This document shows positions 15,421-24,650 of a DNA stretch of 64,000 nucleotides, piece after piece. A program made the translations under genes and the position numbers. The stretch's first letter is position 1, and every line of letters starts with the position of its first letter. This DNA is from a bacterium (GTDB lineage Bacteria > Sysuimicrobiota > Sysuimicrobiia > Sysuimicrobiales > Segetimicrobiaceae). Below the pieces are notes generated by a model, which worked only from the letters and a program-made list of their open reading frames with translations, did not search any database and was not told the origin of the DNA. The stretch lies in the NCBI GenBank assembly GCA_035295165.1, contig DATGJN010000116.1:1-64000 (forward strand). The letters are read 5' to 3'.

Positions 15421-16584
15421 GTGGGGCGCGTTCTCGGGGTGGGCGTCATCGGCTACGCGGGCGTGGCCAAGGCGCATCTCACTGCGCTCCGGCGCCACGG
15501 CGAGGTTTTCGCCGACGCGCCCGCCGGGCTTCGGCTCGTGGCGATCGCCGGACGGCGCGATCGCGAGGTAGCCAACGCCGCGGCCCAGTTTGGCGCCGCG
15601 CGCTGGACACCGCATTGGGAACAGCTCGTCGAGGATCCCGAGGTGGACCTGGTGGTGAACGCCGCGCCGAATGACCTGCACGCGGCTCCGAGCCTCGCCG
15701 CCCTCCGCGCCGGGAAAGCCGTCCTGTGCGAGAAACCGCTCGGGCGCACCGCCTCGGAGGCCGAGACGATGGCGCGGGCGGCCCGCGACGCGGGGCCCCC
15801 CGCCGTGTGCGGATTCAACTACCGGTTCGTGCCCGCGGTCCTCCTGGCACGTCGACTGATCGCGGAAGGCGGGGTCGGCCGCGTGTACCACTTCCGTTGT
15901 CGATACAGCGACGATTCCCTCGTGGATCCATCGTCGCCGTTCGGGTGGCGGCACGACCAGGCCGCCGCCGGGAGCGGAGTCACGGGCGACCTCGCCTCCC
16001 ACGCCGTGGATCTCGCGCATTTTCTCGTCGGGCCCGTTGTCGCGGTGACCGCGACGCTGCGCACGTACGTCCCGGAGCGTCCGGCGGACGGTGCGACGGC
16101 GCGCGTGACCGTGGAGGACGCGATCGCGGCGACGATCGAGCTCGAGCACGGCGCGATCGGCACGCTCGAAGCCAGTGGGATGTGCCCGGGCCGCAAGAAC
16201 CTCCTGACGTTCGAGGTGAACGGCGAACGCGGCACGCTCGTGTTCGATCTCGAGCGCCTGAACGAGCTCCGCGTCTACCACGGCGACAGCGCGGCGCGGG
16301 GACTCGCCGACGTGCTCGTCACAGAACGCGACCATCCCTACGGCGGCCGCTGGTGGCCGCCGGGGCACACCCTCGGGTGGGAGCACGCATTCACTCATCA
16401 ACTCGACGCGCTCGCCCGCCTCATCGCCGGCGTCCCGACGGAACCCGTCGCGGCGACATTTGCAGACGGGTGGGCGTGCGCGCGAGTGTGCGACGCGCTC
16501 CTCGACGCCGCGACATCGGGACGGCGGGTCGCCGTCCCCGCGGCAGGCTCGGTGCAGACTCCACCGTCTGGGAGGTCGTCATGA
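15421..16584 (+). CDS. Gfo/Idh/MocA-family oxidoreductase (2)
   Basis: NAD(P)-dependent sugar dehydrogenase, 387 residues, GTG start 9 bases after the aminotransferase stop. The Rossmann start is GVIGYAGVAKAH (about 8-19), the EKP motif is VLCEKPLGRT (about 100-109), and the catalytic-domain stretch GDLASHAVDLAHFLVG has the usual Asp-His pair. It is only a distant paralogue of the copy at 11677 and longer by about 60 residues. It is well placed to make the keto-sugar for the preceding aminotransferase, or to act in reverse during breakdown. The end overlaps the methyltransferase start (ATGA), indicating coupled translation. Confidence 0.87.
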   Translation: MGRVLGVGVIGYAGVAKAHLTALRRHGEVFADAPAGLRLVAIAGRRDREVANAAAQFGAARWTPHWEQLVEDPEVDLVVNAAPNDLHAAPSLAALRAGKAVLCEKPLGRTASEAETMARAARDAGPPAVCGFNYRFVPAVLLARRLIAEGGVGRVYHFRCRYSDDSLVDPSSPFGWRHDQAAAGSGVTGDLASHAVDLAHFLVGPVVAVTATLRTYVPERPADGATARVTVEDAIAATIELEHGAIGTLEASGMCPGRKNLLTFEVNGERGTLVFDLERLNELRVYHGDSAARGLADVLVTERDHPYGGRWWPPGHTLGWEHAFTHQLDALARLIAGVPTEPVAATFADGWACARVCDALLDAATSGRRVAVPAAGSVQTPPSGRSS

Positions 16585-17222
16585 CCCGCTCGCTCGATGC
16601 ACGCACGGTGTCCGCCTACCTCGAAGGCATCCTGCCGCCGCGCCACGAGGTGCTCCAGGAGATGGAAGCGCGCGCCGGCGCAAGCCGCTTCCCGATCGTC
16701 GGCCCGGCGGTTGGACACCTGCTCTATCTGCTGACCCGCCTCGGGGGCGCCCGCCGGATCTTCGAGATGGGCTCGGGGTTCGGATACTCCACGGCCTGGT
16801 TCGCGATGGGCGTGCGGGACAACGGCGGCGGCGAGGTGCACCACGTCGTCTGGGACGAGGCGCTGTCCAATGACGCGCGCGGATACCTCGAACGCCTCGG
16901 GCTCGACGGGGTGGTCCGGTTCCACGTCGGCGAGGCGGTGGCGGAACTGCGGCAGGCGGACGGACCGTTCGACATCATCTTCAACGACATCGACAAGGAC
17001 GGCTATCCGGCGTCGCTCCCGGTGATCAAACCACGCCTGGCGCCGGGGGGCCTCATGATCGTCGACAACATGGTGTGGCACGGCGCGGTGATGGACGCGG
17101 CCGCGACGGACGCGGACACGGAGGGCGTCCGCACGCTGACGCGGGCCGTGTTCGCCGATCCGGAGTTCTTCGGCGTGATCGTGCCGCTCAGAGACGGCGT
17201 GCTGCTCGCGCGCAGGCGGTAG
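16581..17222 (+). CDS. SAM-dependent O-methyltransferase (CCoAOMT/family 3 type)
   Basis: A 213-residue class I methyltransferase. Motif I is RIFEMGSGFGYST (about 53-65), the acidic FNDIDKDGY segment lies near residue 135, and the family-3 signature GGLMIVDNMVWHG (about 155-167) contains the Asp-Asn pair that binds the divalent metal in catechol/caffeoyl-CoA methyltransferases. ATG 16581 follows GGAGGT and overlaps the previous stop. As last gene of the LacI-aminotransferase-dehydrogenase unit it might methylate a sugar-derived or phenolic hydroxyl, but bacterial members are often promiscuous, so the substrate stays open. Confidence 0.85.
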   Translation: MTRSLDARTVSAYLEGILPPRHEVLQEMEARAGASRFPIVGPAVGHLLYLLTRLGGARRIFEMGSGFGYSTAWFAMGVRDNGGGEVHHVVWDEALSNDARGYLERLGLDGVVRFHVGEAVAELRQADGPFDIIFNDIDKDGYPASLPVIKPRLAPGGLMIVDNMVWHGAVMDAAATDADTEGVRTLTRAVFADPEFFGVIVPLRDGVLLARRR

Positions 17223-17268
17223 GCTCGAGCCGACGGGATCCCCATCGCGCGCGCCCGATCCCCGCGCT

Positions 17269-17274
17269 ATAATT
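17269..17274 (+). promoter_or_regulatory. -10 box (TATAAT) of the ABC exporter operon
   Basis: A perfect TATAAT lies 28 bases before the exporter ATG; no acceptable -35 is visible at 16-18 bases. Transcription would give a leader of only about 20 bases without a clear ribosome-binding site. Confidence 0.4.
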
Positions 17275-17302
17275 AGACCTCGACCCCGTTTCCACGCTGA
17301 CG

Positions 17303-19114
17303 ATGCGCAGTCAACGCTTCTGGCAGTACGTGCAACGATACCGGCGGGCCTACCTGATTGGGTATGCGGCCTCGGCCGTCGCCGTGGCCATGGCCCAGTT
17401 GTCGCCCTGGGTCCTGCGCGCGGCGATCGACGCGATCCAGCGGGGGCAAGCAGGCGGGCGCCTCGCCGAGCTCGCCGGGGCGTTGATGCTGCTCGCGCTC
17501 GCGGAGGCGGCGATGACCTACGTCATGCGCACGCAGATCCTGGCCGCGGCGTACCGCGTCGAGTCCGACCTGCGCCACGACTACTTCGCGCACCTCCAGC
17601 GGATGTCGCTGCGGTTCTTCCAGCGCACCCCGGTCGGCGACCTGATGGCTCGGGCCGTCAACGACATCCGGGCGGTCCAACGCCTCGCGGGCGTCGGGCT
17701 GATGCGGTCGGTGCAGACGACGATCATGCTGGTCGCGTCGGTCGCGTTCATGCTGTCGCTGAGCGTCCGCCTCACGTTGTCGATGCTCCTGGTGCTCCCG
17801 CTGATCACGCTCTTGTTCCTCGGGCTCGGCCGGGAGATCCACCGGCGGTTCGACCAGGTGCAGGCGCAGTTCGCGTCGCTGTCGACGCGCGCGCAGGAGA
17901 ACTTCAGCGGCATCCGCGTGGTCAAGGCGTTTGCGCAGGAGGCCGCGGAAAGCGCCCGCTTCAAGACGGAGGTCGACGCCGTCGTCCGCGTGAACATGCG
18001 GTTGGCCAGGGTGCAGGGCGTGTTATGGCCAGCGATCGGCCTGATCGTGGGACTCGCCTCGGTGATTCTGCTGTGGCAGGGCGGCGCGCTCGTCGTCCGC
18101 GGGCCGTTGACGCTCGGGCAGTTGGTCCAGTTCTCGTACTATCTCGCGCGGCTGAGCTTTCCCATGGTCGCGCTCGGCTGGATCACGAACCTGTGGCAGC
18201 AGGGGCGCGCGTCGATGCTCCGCTTGGACGAGATCTTTCGCATCACCCCGGAGGTCCGCGACCCGGCCGATCCCATCGAGCTGGCGGCCCCGCGCGGCGA
18301 GATCGAGTTCCGTCACGTGACCGTCGCGTTTGACGGGGCGCCGGTGCTGCACGACGTGTCCCTGCGCATCCCCGAGGGTCGCACCGTCGCGATCGTCGGC
18401 GCCACCGGGTCGGGCAAGAGCACCCTCGTCGGGCTGGTGCCGCGGCTGTACGATCCCGTGCGGGGCGAGGTGCTCGTGGACGGCCATGACGTGCGCACCC
18501 TCTCCCTCGCGTCCCTGCGCCGCGCGATCGCCCTCGTGCCGCAGGAGGCGTTTCTGTTCTCCGACACGCTGCACGAGAACATCAGCCTCGGCCGTGACGA
18601 CGCCGGCGCCTCGAACGAGGAGCGTGCGCCCGGCCTCGTAGCCGCGGCCGGGGCGGTGTCGCAGCTCACCGCGGATGTCGAAGGGTTCCCCCTCAAGTAC
18701 GCCACGGTCGTGGGCGAGCGCGGCGTGACTCTCTCCGGCGGGCAGCGCCAACGCGCGGCGCTTGCTCGTGCGGTCATCCGGGACCCACGCATCCTGATCC
18801 TCGACGACGCGCTGAGCAGCGTGGACACCGACACCGAACGGCGCATTCTCGAACAGCTGCGCGCCGTGATGGCGTCCCGGACATCCCTCATCATCGCCCA
18901 TCGCGTCTCCACGATCCGCGACGCCGACTGGATCGTCGTGCTCCGCGACGGGCGGATCGCCGAGCAGGGCACCCACGACACGTTGCTCGCCGCGGGCGGC
19001 CTCTACGCGACGCTCTACGAACAGCAGCTGCTGCGGGAGGAGCTCGAAGCGGCAGACCCTGAGGCGAACGAGCCCGGGGCGCCGCCCCACGCGGCGGAGA
19101 TCCCTCGGCCATGA
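17303..19114 (+). CDS. ABC exporter half-transporter, degenerate-site subunit
   Basis: A 603-residue membrane-spanning plus ATPase protein of the multidrug/lipid exporter class. Six helices fill about 15-300. The ATPase has Walker A GATGSGKST (about 366-374), Q-loop VPQEAF, a canonical signature LSGGQRQR (about 477) and Walker B ILILDDALSSVD, where the usual catalytic Glu is Asp. The partner gene starts inside its stop (ATGA) and shows the complementary pattern: catalytic Glu kept, signature altered. That is the hallmark of asymmetric heterodimers such as TM287/288 or BmrCD. The substrate cannot be told from sequence; drugs, lipids and peptides are all known for the class. Confidence 0.92.
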   Translation: MRSQRFWQYVQRYRRAYLIGYAASAVAVAMAQLSPWVLRAAIDAIQRGQAGGRLAELAGALMLLALAEAAMTYVMRTQILAAAYRVESDLRHDYFAHLQRMSLRFFQRTPVGDLMARAVNDIRAVQRLAGVGLMRSVQTTIMLVASVAFMLSLSVRLTLSMLLVLPLITLLFLGLGREIHRRFDQVQAQFASLSTRAQENFSGIRVVKAFAQEAAESARFKTEVDAVVRVNMRLARVQGVLWPAIGLIVGLASVILLWQGGALVVRGPLTLGQLVQFSYYLARLSFPMVALGWITNLWQQGRASMLRLDEIFRITPEVRDPADPIELAAPRGEIEFRHVTVAFDGAPVLHDVSLRIPEGRTVAIVGATGSGKSTLVGLVPRLYDPVRGEVLVDGHDVRTLSLASLRRAIALVPQEAFLFSDTLHENISLGRDDAGASNEERAPGLVAAAGAVSQLTADVEGFPLKYATVVGERGVTLSGGQRQRAALARAVIRDPRILILDDALSSVDTDTERRILEQLRAVMASRTSLIIAHRVSTIRDADWIVVLRDGRIAEQGTHDTLLAAGGLYATLYEQQLLREELEAADPEANEPGAPPHAAEIPRP

Positions 19115-20949
19115 GCGTCATGGCGGACGACGACCAGATTCTCGGCCGCGCCTACGACGCGCGCCTGATCCGGCGGCTGTTGCGCTATGTGCGGCCGTAT
19201 CGCCGCATCGTCACGTGGTCGATCGCGTTCCTGTTGATCGCGTCTGCGACCGACCTGGCCGGCCCCTGGTTGTACCGGATCGCGATCGACCGGTACATCG
19301 CCCCGCACACCTCCGGCACGCCGGCGGCGGGGACCCTCGGGCAGGCAGCGGACGTCCGGGGCCTCGCCGGGATCGCCGCGCTGTACGTCGCGATCCTGTG
19401 CGTCGGCTTCGCGGCCCGGTGGCTGCAGAGCAACTTGATGCAATACGTCGGCCAGCGCGTGATGGCCGATCTCCGCGTCCAGATGTTCGAACACCTCCAG
19501 GCGCTCTCGGCGGGGTTCTTCACGCGGGAGCCGGTAGGCCGGCTGGTCACACGCGTCACCAACGACGTGGACGCGCTCAACGAGCTGATCACGTCGGGCG
19601 TCGTCGCGATCTTCGGAGACATCGCGACGCTGGTGGGCATCACGGTCGTCATGCTGTGGATGAACTGGCGGTTGGCGCTGGCGGCGTTTACGGTGTTGCC
19701 GCTGGTCTATGCGGTGACCGATCGGTTCCGCCTCCGGTCGCGGGGCGCCTACCGAGCGGTGCGGACGCGCTTGGCCCGCCTGAACGCGTTCCTGGCCGAG
19801 CACCTGATGGGCATGACCGTGACCCAGTTGTTCAACCAGGAGCGCCGCAGCCGGCGGCGCTTCGGCGAGCTCAACACGAGTCTGCTGGACGCCAACCTCG
19901 ACTCGACCTGGAACTTCTCCCAGTTCTACCCGGCGATCCAGTTGCTCGGTGCGGTGGGCGTCGCGGTCCTCCTCTGGTACGGCGGCGGCCAGGTCGTCCG
20001 TCACGTGACTACGCTCGGCGTGCTGGTCGCGACGATCCAGTACGCAGAGCGGTTCTTCGATCCGCTCCGGGACCTCTCGGACAAGTTCAACATCCTGCAG
20101 GCGGCGATGGCCTCGTCCGAGCGGATCTTCCGCGTGTTGGACGAGCCGGTCACCGTCCAGGACCCGCCGCGACCGGTGGCGTTGCCCACGGTGCGGGGAC
20201 GGATCGAATTCCGGGACGTGTGGTTCGCATACGAGAACGACGAGACGTGGGCGCTGCGGGGCATCTCGTTCACGGTCGAACCGGGGCAGGCCGTCGCCCT
20301 CGTCGGTCACACCGGTGCCGGCAAAACGTCGATCCTGAACCTGCTGACGCGCTTCTACGATCCGCAGCGCGGTCGCGTGCTGGTCGACGGCGTGGACGTC
20401 CGGGACGTCAGCCAGCGGGACCTGCGGCGGCACATCGGGTTGGTGCTGCAAGACGTGTTCTTGTTCGCCGGCACGGTCGAGAGCAACATTCGTCTCGGCA
20501 ACCCCGACCTCACCACCGAGGACGTCCGCCGCGCCGCCGAGCGCGTCGGCGCCGATCGCTTCATCGAGGCGCTGCCGGGCGGGTACGCCGCTGAACTGCG
20601 CGAGCGCGGCGCCGGACTGTCGGTCGGCCAGAAGCAGTTGATCGCGTTCGCGCGGGCGCTTGCCGCAAACCCCGAGATCCTGCTCGTCCTCGACGAGGCG
20701 ACGAGCAGCGTCGACACCCAGACGGAGGCGCTGATCCGGCACGCGATGGCCACCGTCCTCCGCGGGCGAACGTCGATCACGATCGCGCACCGCCTCTCGA
20801 CGATCCAGCACGCCGACCGGATCCTGGTGTTGCATCGGGGTCGGATCGCCGAGGAGGGTCGGCACCACGACCTGCTGCGCCGCAACGGGATCTACGCGAA
20901 GTTGTACCGCCTCCAATTCGAAGAGCAGGAGCGGGGCGCCGCGGGTTGA
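19111..20949 (+). CDS. ABC exporter half-transporter, catalytic-site subunit
   Basis: A 612-residue partner of the preceding gene. Helices fill about 25-310, with the helix-rich core containing the exporter-type coupling segment VTRVTNDVDALNEL. The ATPase has Walker A GHTGAGKTS (about 394-402), Walker B LLVLDEATSSVD with the catalytic Glu, and H-loop TIAHRLSTI. The signature is LSVGQKQL rather than LSGGQ, so the site formed with the partner's Walker A is the non-hydrolysing one. ATG 19111 overlaps the upstream stop by 4 bases. A 13-bp hairpin follows directly and closes the operon. Confidence 0.92.
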   Translation: MSVMADDDQILGRAYDARLIRRLLRYVRPYRRIVTWSIAFLLIASATDLAGPWLYRIAIDRYIAPHTSGTPAAGTLGQAADVRGLAGIAALYVAILCVGFAARWLQSNLMQYVGQRVMADLRVQMFEHLQALSAGFFTREPVGRLVTRVTNDVDALNELITSGVVAIFGDIATLVGITVVMLWMNWRLALAAFTVLPLVYAVTDRFRLRSRGAYRAVRTRLARLNAFLAEHLMGMTVTQLFNQERRSRRRFGELNTSLLDANLDSTWNFSQFYPAIQLLGAVGVAVLLWYGGGQVVRHVTTLGVLVATIQYAERFFDPLRDLSDKFNILQAAMASSERIFRVLDEPVTVQDPPRPVALPTVRGRIEFRDVWFAYENDETWALRGISFTVEPGQAVALVGHTGAGKTSILNLLTRFYDPQRGRVLVDGVDVRDVSQRDLRRHIGLVLQDVFLFAGTVESNIRLGNPDLTTEDVRRAAERVGADRFIEALPGGYAAELRERGAGLSVGQKQLIAFARALAANPEILLVLDEATSSVDTQTEALIRHAMATVLRGRTSITIAHRLSTIQHADRILVLHRGRIAEEGRHHDLLRRNGIYAKLYRLQFEEQERGAAG

Positions 20950-20957
20950 GACGCGCG

Positions 20958-20992
20958 CCGCGGGGGCGCCGATCGATCCGGCGCCCCCGCGG
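20958..20992. terminator. Hairpin terminator between convergent operons
   Basis: A perfect 13-bp stem (20958-20970 with 20980-20992) around a 9-base loop. There is no T-run after it on either side. It sits between the rightward exporter operon and the leftward peptide-transport operon and could end transcription from both. Confidence 0.65.
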
Positions 20993-21015
20993 GCCTTCCT
21001 CCGGCGCGGTCTCGG

Positions 21016-22629
21016 CTACCGCACCCCACCGGCACCCCAGCGGAACGAGTAGAAGTTGTACACGCCGTCCGGATCGGCCAGAACGTTCTGCATCCTGGCC
21101 GAGATCGCCGTCCGCGCGTTGGGGTAGTACAACACCAGGACCGGGAGCTGGTCCGCGAACATCACCTGGAACTGATCATAGATCTGCTTGCGCTTCGCCG
21201 GATCGGACGCCGCCGCGCCCGCGTCCAGCAGCTTGTCCATGTCCGGCATCGACAGGAACGAGAAATTGTACTGTCCGGCGGTGCGGTACTGCGACGAAAC
21301 GTCCGGGTCGGTCGGCCCCGCCCACCCGATCAACATCAGGTCGTAGTCGCCCCTCTTCGCCGCGGCGATCAACGTCGGAAAGTCGGACTTCTGGATGTCC
21401 GTCTTGATCCCCACGGCGGCGAGGTTCTCCTTGATGATATCCGCCGACCGCTCGCGGATCGTGTTGCCCACGGGCACCCGCAGCAACAAGGTCCGGTTCG
21501 CATCCCACCCGGCCTCCTGCAGCAGCGCCTTCGCCTTCGCCACGTCGTACGGCCACGGCTTCACGGCCTTGTTAAAGTACGGGTTCGCCGGCGGGATCGG
21601 ACCGTCCGCGATCATGCCCTCCCCGCGCAACAATTGGGACACCATCAACTGGCGGTTGATCCCCTCCGCCATCGCTTGCCGCACTCGCTTGTCTTGCAGA
21701 TAGGACTTCTGGAAATTGAACAGCATGTACTGATAGCCGGGCGCCGGGAACGAGGCCGCGTGCACGTTCGGCATCGTCTTCACCGTATCCCAGTCTTCGA
21801 TCGGCACCTCGCCGATCCCGAACCCCGCGGTCACGTCCAGGTCGCCGCGCTGGAGCTGAGCGACCATCGACGCGGGCGGGATGATCCGGATGAACACACG
21901 CCGGACCTTCGGCACGCCCAGGTGGTACGCGTCGTTCGCGGCGAGCTCAATGTACTCGTCGGTTCGGTACTGTGCGAACTTGAACGGCCCGTCCCCAACG
22001 GTCGGGTGCTGGAAGAACTGCGACTTCGACAACTGGTCCGGCGGCGTGTCCGCCAGCACGTGCTTCGGCAGAATGTACACGTTGTACCCGAACAGTTCGA
22101 GGAACATCTGCGGGTCTACCGGCACGCGGGTTTTGACCTCGACCGTGCGGTCGTTGACGGCCCGGATCCCGATCGCCACCCCCGGCGCGCGTTTGCCGTG
22201 GACGTCGAGACCAGCGATCTGCGCGATGTCGGCGCCTCGGTTCGTCTCGGTTTTGGGGTCGCTGATCGTCATCACCGTGTACACGACGTCATCCGCCGTG
22301 ACCGGCTTACCGTCGTGCCACATCGCCTTGGGATTGAGGGTGAACGTAAACGTCTGCCGGTCGGGCGACACCGTCCACCGCTGCGCCAGGTCCGGGGAGA
22401 ACACCAGCTTGTTGTTCTCGAGACGCGCGGCGACCAACGTATCGAATATGAACCGGATGCCGAAGAAGCCGTAGGAGCTGTCGGTGTTGATCGGGTTGAA
22501 GTTGTTCGGCGGGCTCCACATCCCCGCGACAACGACGAGCGATGAGCTCGGTCCCGCCGCCCGGACGGGCGACAGAGGCACGACCAGGCTCGCGACGATC
22601 AGGAGCACAACCGCCCAGCGAACGCGCAT
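21016..22629 (-). CDS. Peptide/nickel-type ABC transporter solute-binding protein (SBP_bac_5)
   Basis: Exported binding protein of 537 residues that delivers oligopeptides or similar solutes to the DppB/DppC permease encoded just upstream. The signal peptide occupies about 1-25 (MRVRWAVVLLIVASLVV core, ending near VRA). Family landmarks are FTLNPKAMWHDGKPVTADDVVYT (read in parts), VGDGPFKF and YMLFNFQKSY. ATG 22629 is preceded by GGGGAGGGA and begins with the signal peptide; the longer frame from 22701 is not needed. No lipobox Cys is present, so in a two-membrane cell the protein would be free in the periplasm. It is the last gene of the M20-DppB-DppC-SBP operon. Confidence 0.9.
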   Translation of the reverse strand: MRVRWAVVLLIVASLVVPLSPVRAAGPSSSLVVVAGMWSPPNNFNPINTDSSYGFFGIRFIFDTLVAARLENNKLVFSPDLAQRWTVSPDRQTFTFTLNPKAMWHDGKPVTADDVVYTVMTISDPKTETNRGADIAQIAGLDVHGKRAPGVAIGIRAVNDRTVEVKTRVPVDPQMFLELFGYNVYILPKHVLADTPPDQLSKSQFFQHPTVGDGPFKFAQYRTDEYIELAANDAYHLGVPKVRRVFIRIIPPASMVAQLQRGDLDVTAGFGIGEVPIEDWDTVKTMPNVHAASFPAPGYQYMLFNFQKSYLQDKRVRQAMAEGINRQLMVSQLLRGEGMIADGPIPPANPYFNKAVKPWPYDVAKAKALLQEAGWDANRTLLLRVPVGNTIRERSADIIKENLAAVGIKTDIQKSDFPTLIAAAKRGDYDLMLIGWAGPTDPDVSSQYRTAGQYNFSFLSMPDMDKLLDAGAAASDPAKRKQIYDQFQVMFADQLPVLVLYYPNARTAISARMQNVLADPDGVYNFYSFRWGAGGVR

Positions 22630-22707
22630 CAACGTTTTCCCTCCCCATACCGCGTGCGCGGTGATTCGGGGGCCGCGGCGTCCCCTCCTCCGCTGCGTCA
22701 CCCGATG

Positions 22708-23670
22708 TTACAATCGCAGGCTCGGATCCAAGGCGTCGCGCAGGCCGTCGCCGACGAAGTTGATCGCGAGGACCGCGATCAGAATCATGATCCCCGGCGG
22801 CACCCACAGCCACGGCATTCGCTCGAGGACCGTCAACGACTGTGCGTCCGTCAACATGTTCCCCCACGACGGCGTCGGCGGCTGCACGCCCAGCCCGAGA
22901 AAGGACAGCGACGCCTCGGTCAGGATCGCGTTGGCCGTGCCGAACGTGGCGGCGACGAGCACGGGCGCCATCGCGTTCGGCAGCAAGTGGTGGGCGACGA
23001 CGCGCGCGTCGGATCCTCCCGTGGCCCGCGCGGCCTGCACGAACTCCAGGCCGCGCAATCCGAGGAACTGGCCGCGGACGAGCCGGCTGACGATGGGCCA
23101 GCCGAGGGCGCCGAGCACGATGATGATGTTCGCGAGGCTCGGCCGGCCGAAGATACTGACGGCGAACAGGATGATGATGAGCGGCGGAAACGACAGCACC
23201 ACATCGGTCAGGCGGCTGAGCACGGTGTCCACGGCCCCGCCGTGATATCCGGCGAGGGCGCCGACCACGGTGCCGAGCACGACATAGATCGCGACCGCGA
23301 GCAGGCCCACGGTCAGGGACACGCGGCCGGCGTAGAGCAACCGGCTCAGGACATCGCGGCCCACGCTGTCTGTTCCCAACGGGTGCGTGCCGGACGGCGG
23401 CGCCTGAAACTGCGTCGGATCGATCGTCGTCGGGCCGTGCGGCGCGAGCAGCGGCGCAAATACCGCAAGCCCGCCCACCGCCGCGAGCGCGATCAGGCCG
23501 ACGACCGCCAGCCGGTGCCGCAGGAACCGCCGCCCGGCGATCGCCCAGAAGGACGTGGACCGGGGCGCCCGCACGACCGCGACCGCCGGCGCGGCCGTGG
23601 ACACCGCCCGTCCCGTCGCCGCGCCGGCGCCGTCGCGCGGTTGCCTCGCCCGCCGGGGCGGCCTGCGCAT
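22708..23670 (-). CDS. Dipeptide/oligopeptide ABC transporter permease, DppC type
   Basis: A 320-residue inner-membrane permease. The N-terminal N-box region around FWAIAGRRFLRHRLAVVG is followed by a first helix, PLGTDSVGRDVLSR (a DppC hallmark) and the remaining helices. The EAA loop that contacts the ATPase reads ARATGGSDARVVAHHLLPN, and the C-terminus FVGDGLRDALDP is typical. ATG 23670 shares one base with the stop of the DppB gene. The preceding 40-odd residues are Arg/Ala-rich and probably cytoplasmic. No ATPase gene is in this operon, so DppD/DppF subunits must be encoded elsewhere. Confidence 0.9.
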   Translation of the reverse strand: MRRPPRRARQPRDGAGAATGRAVSTAAPAVAVVRAPRSTSFWAIAGRRFLRHRLAVVGLIALAAVGGLAVFAPLLAPHGPTTIDPTQFQAPPSGTHPLGTDSVGRDVLSRLLYAGRVSLTVGLLAVAIYVVLGTVVGALAGYHGGAVDTVLSRLTDVVLSFPPLIIILFAVSIFGRPSLANIIIVLGALGWPIVSRLVRGQFLGLRGLEFVQAARATGGSDARVVAHHLLPNAMAPVLVAATFGTANAILTEASLSFLGLGVQPPTPSWGNMLTDAQSLTVLERMPWLWVPPGIMILIAVLAINFVGDGLRDALDPSLRL

Positions 23671-24617
23671 CAGTCGTACCGGATCCTGGGATCGACGAAC
23701 GAGTAAGTGACGTCGGCCAGCAGGTTGCCGACGACGACGAGCACCGCCGCGGCGAGCGTGATGCCCATCAGTACCGGGTAGTCGCGCTGGTTGATCGCCT
23801 CGATCGTGAGGCGCCCCATCCCGGGCCATTCGAAGATCTGTTCCGTGATGACGGCTCCTGCGAGCAGCGCCGGGAGCTGCAGCCCGGCGAGCGTCACCAC
23901 CGGGAGCAGGGCGTTGCGGAGCGCGTGGCGGCGGAGCACGACGCCCTCCCCCAATCCCTTCGCGCGCGCGGTACGCACGAACTCCTGCCCGAGCACCTCG
24001 AGCATGCTGGACCGGACGTACCGGGTCAGCGCGCCGGCGCCGGCCGCGGCGAGCACGACCGCGGGCAGGATCAGGTGCGTGACCCCGTCCAGGAACCCCC
24101 CGCCGCCGAGCGTCATCGTGCCGCCGGTGGGGAGCCATCGCAGGCGCAGGGCGAAGATGTAGATTCCGATCAGCCCGAGGAAGAACGTCGGCAGGCTGAT
24201 GCCGAGAAACGCGAGCAGCGTCGCGCTGTAGTCGATCCACGTGTACCGGCGCGTCGCCGCCAGCACGCCCGCCGGCACGGCCACGAGGTAGGAGAGCACG
24301 AGCGCGCTGAGCGTCAGCGTGAGCGTCGGCTCGAGACGCTCCGCGATCCGACCGGCGACCGGCGCGCCGCTTGAAAACGAGTACCCCAGGTTGCCGTGCG
24401 CCATCTCCCCGAGCCACTTGACGTAGCGCACGTAGATGGGCTGGTCCAACCCGAGCGCGTGGCGCTTGATCTGCACGTCGGCCGCGCTCATGCTCGGATC
24501 GATCAACGCCTGCACCGGATCGCCGGGCGTCAGCGAGATGATCAGGTAGCTCATCGCGGTGACCCCGAGCAGCACCGGGATCGTGATCAGCAACCGTCGG
24601 ACGAGATAGCGCGCCAT
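23670..24617 (-). CDS. Dipeptide/oligopeptide ABC transporter permease, DppB type
   Basis: A 315-residue inner-membrane permease. The start MARYLVRRLLITIPVLLGVT is the usual first helix, followed by SLTPGDPVQALI, the DppB signature, and by GLDQPIYVRYVKWL. The EAA loop reads TARAKGLGEGVVLRRHALRN, and TEQIFEWPGMGRLTIEAI and the C-terminal VDPRIRYD are family-typical. It pairs with the DppC subunit to form the channel. It lies 33 bases after the M20 hydrolase gene, so the operon probably couples uptake with hydrolysis of an N-acyl or peptide substrate. Confidence 0.92.
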   Translation of the reverse strand: MARYLVRRLLITIPVLLGVTAMSYLIISLTPGDPVQALIDPSMSAADVQIKRHALGLDQPIYVRYVKWLGEMAHGNLGYSFSSGAPVAGRIAERLEPTLTLTLSALVLSYLVAVPAGVLAATRRYTWIDYSATLLAFLGISLPTFFLGLIGIYIFALRLRWLPTGGTMTLGGGGFLDGVTHLILPAVVLAAAGAGALTRYVRSSMLEVLGQEFVRTARAKGLGEGVVLRRHALRNALLPVVTLAGLQLPALLAGAVITEQIFEWPGMGRLTIEAINQRDYPVLMGITLAAAVLVVVGNLLADVTYSFVDPRIRYD

Positions 24618-24650
24618 CTGTTGGAGGGACGGCCGGCGGCGCCCGCGGGC

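Noticed and set aside
14056-16401. 781-codon open frame on the minus strand opposite the aminotransferase and oxidoreductase genes
   Set aside because: It is antisense to two clearly recognisable enzymes, is Arg/His/Gly/Pro-rich and shows no domain; it is a by-product of high G+C.
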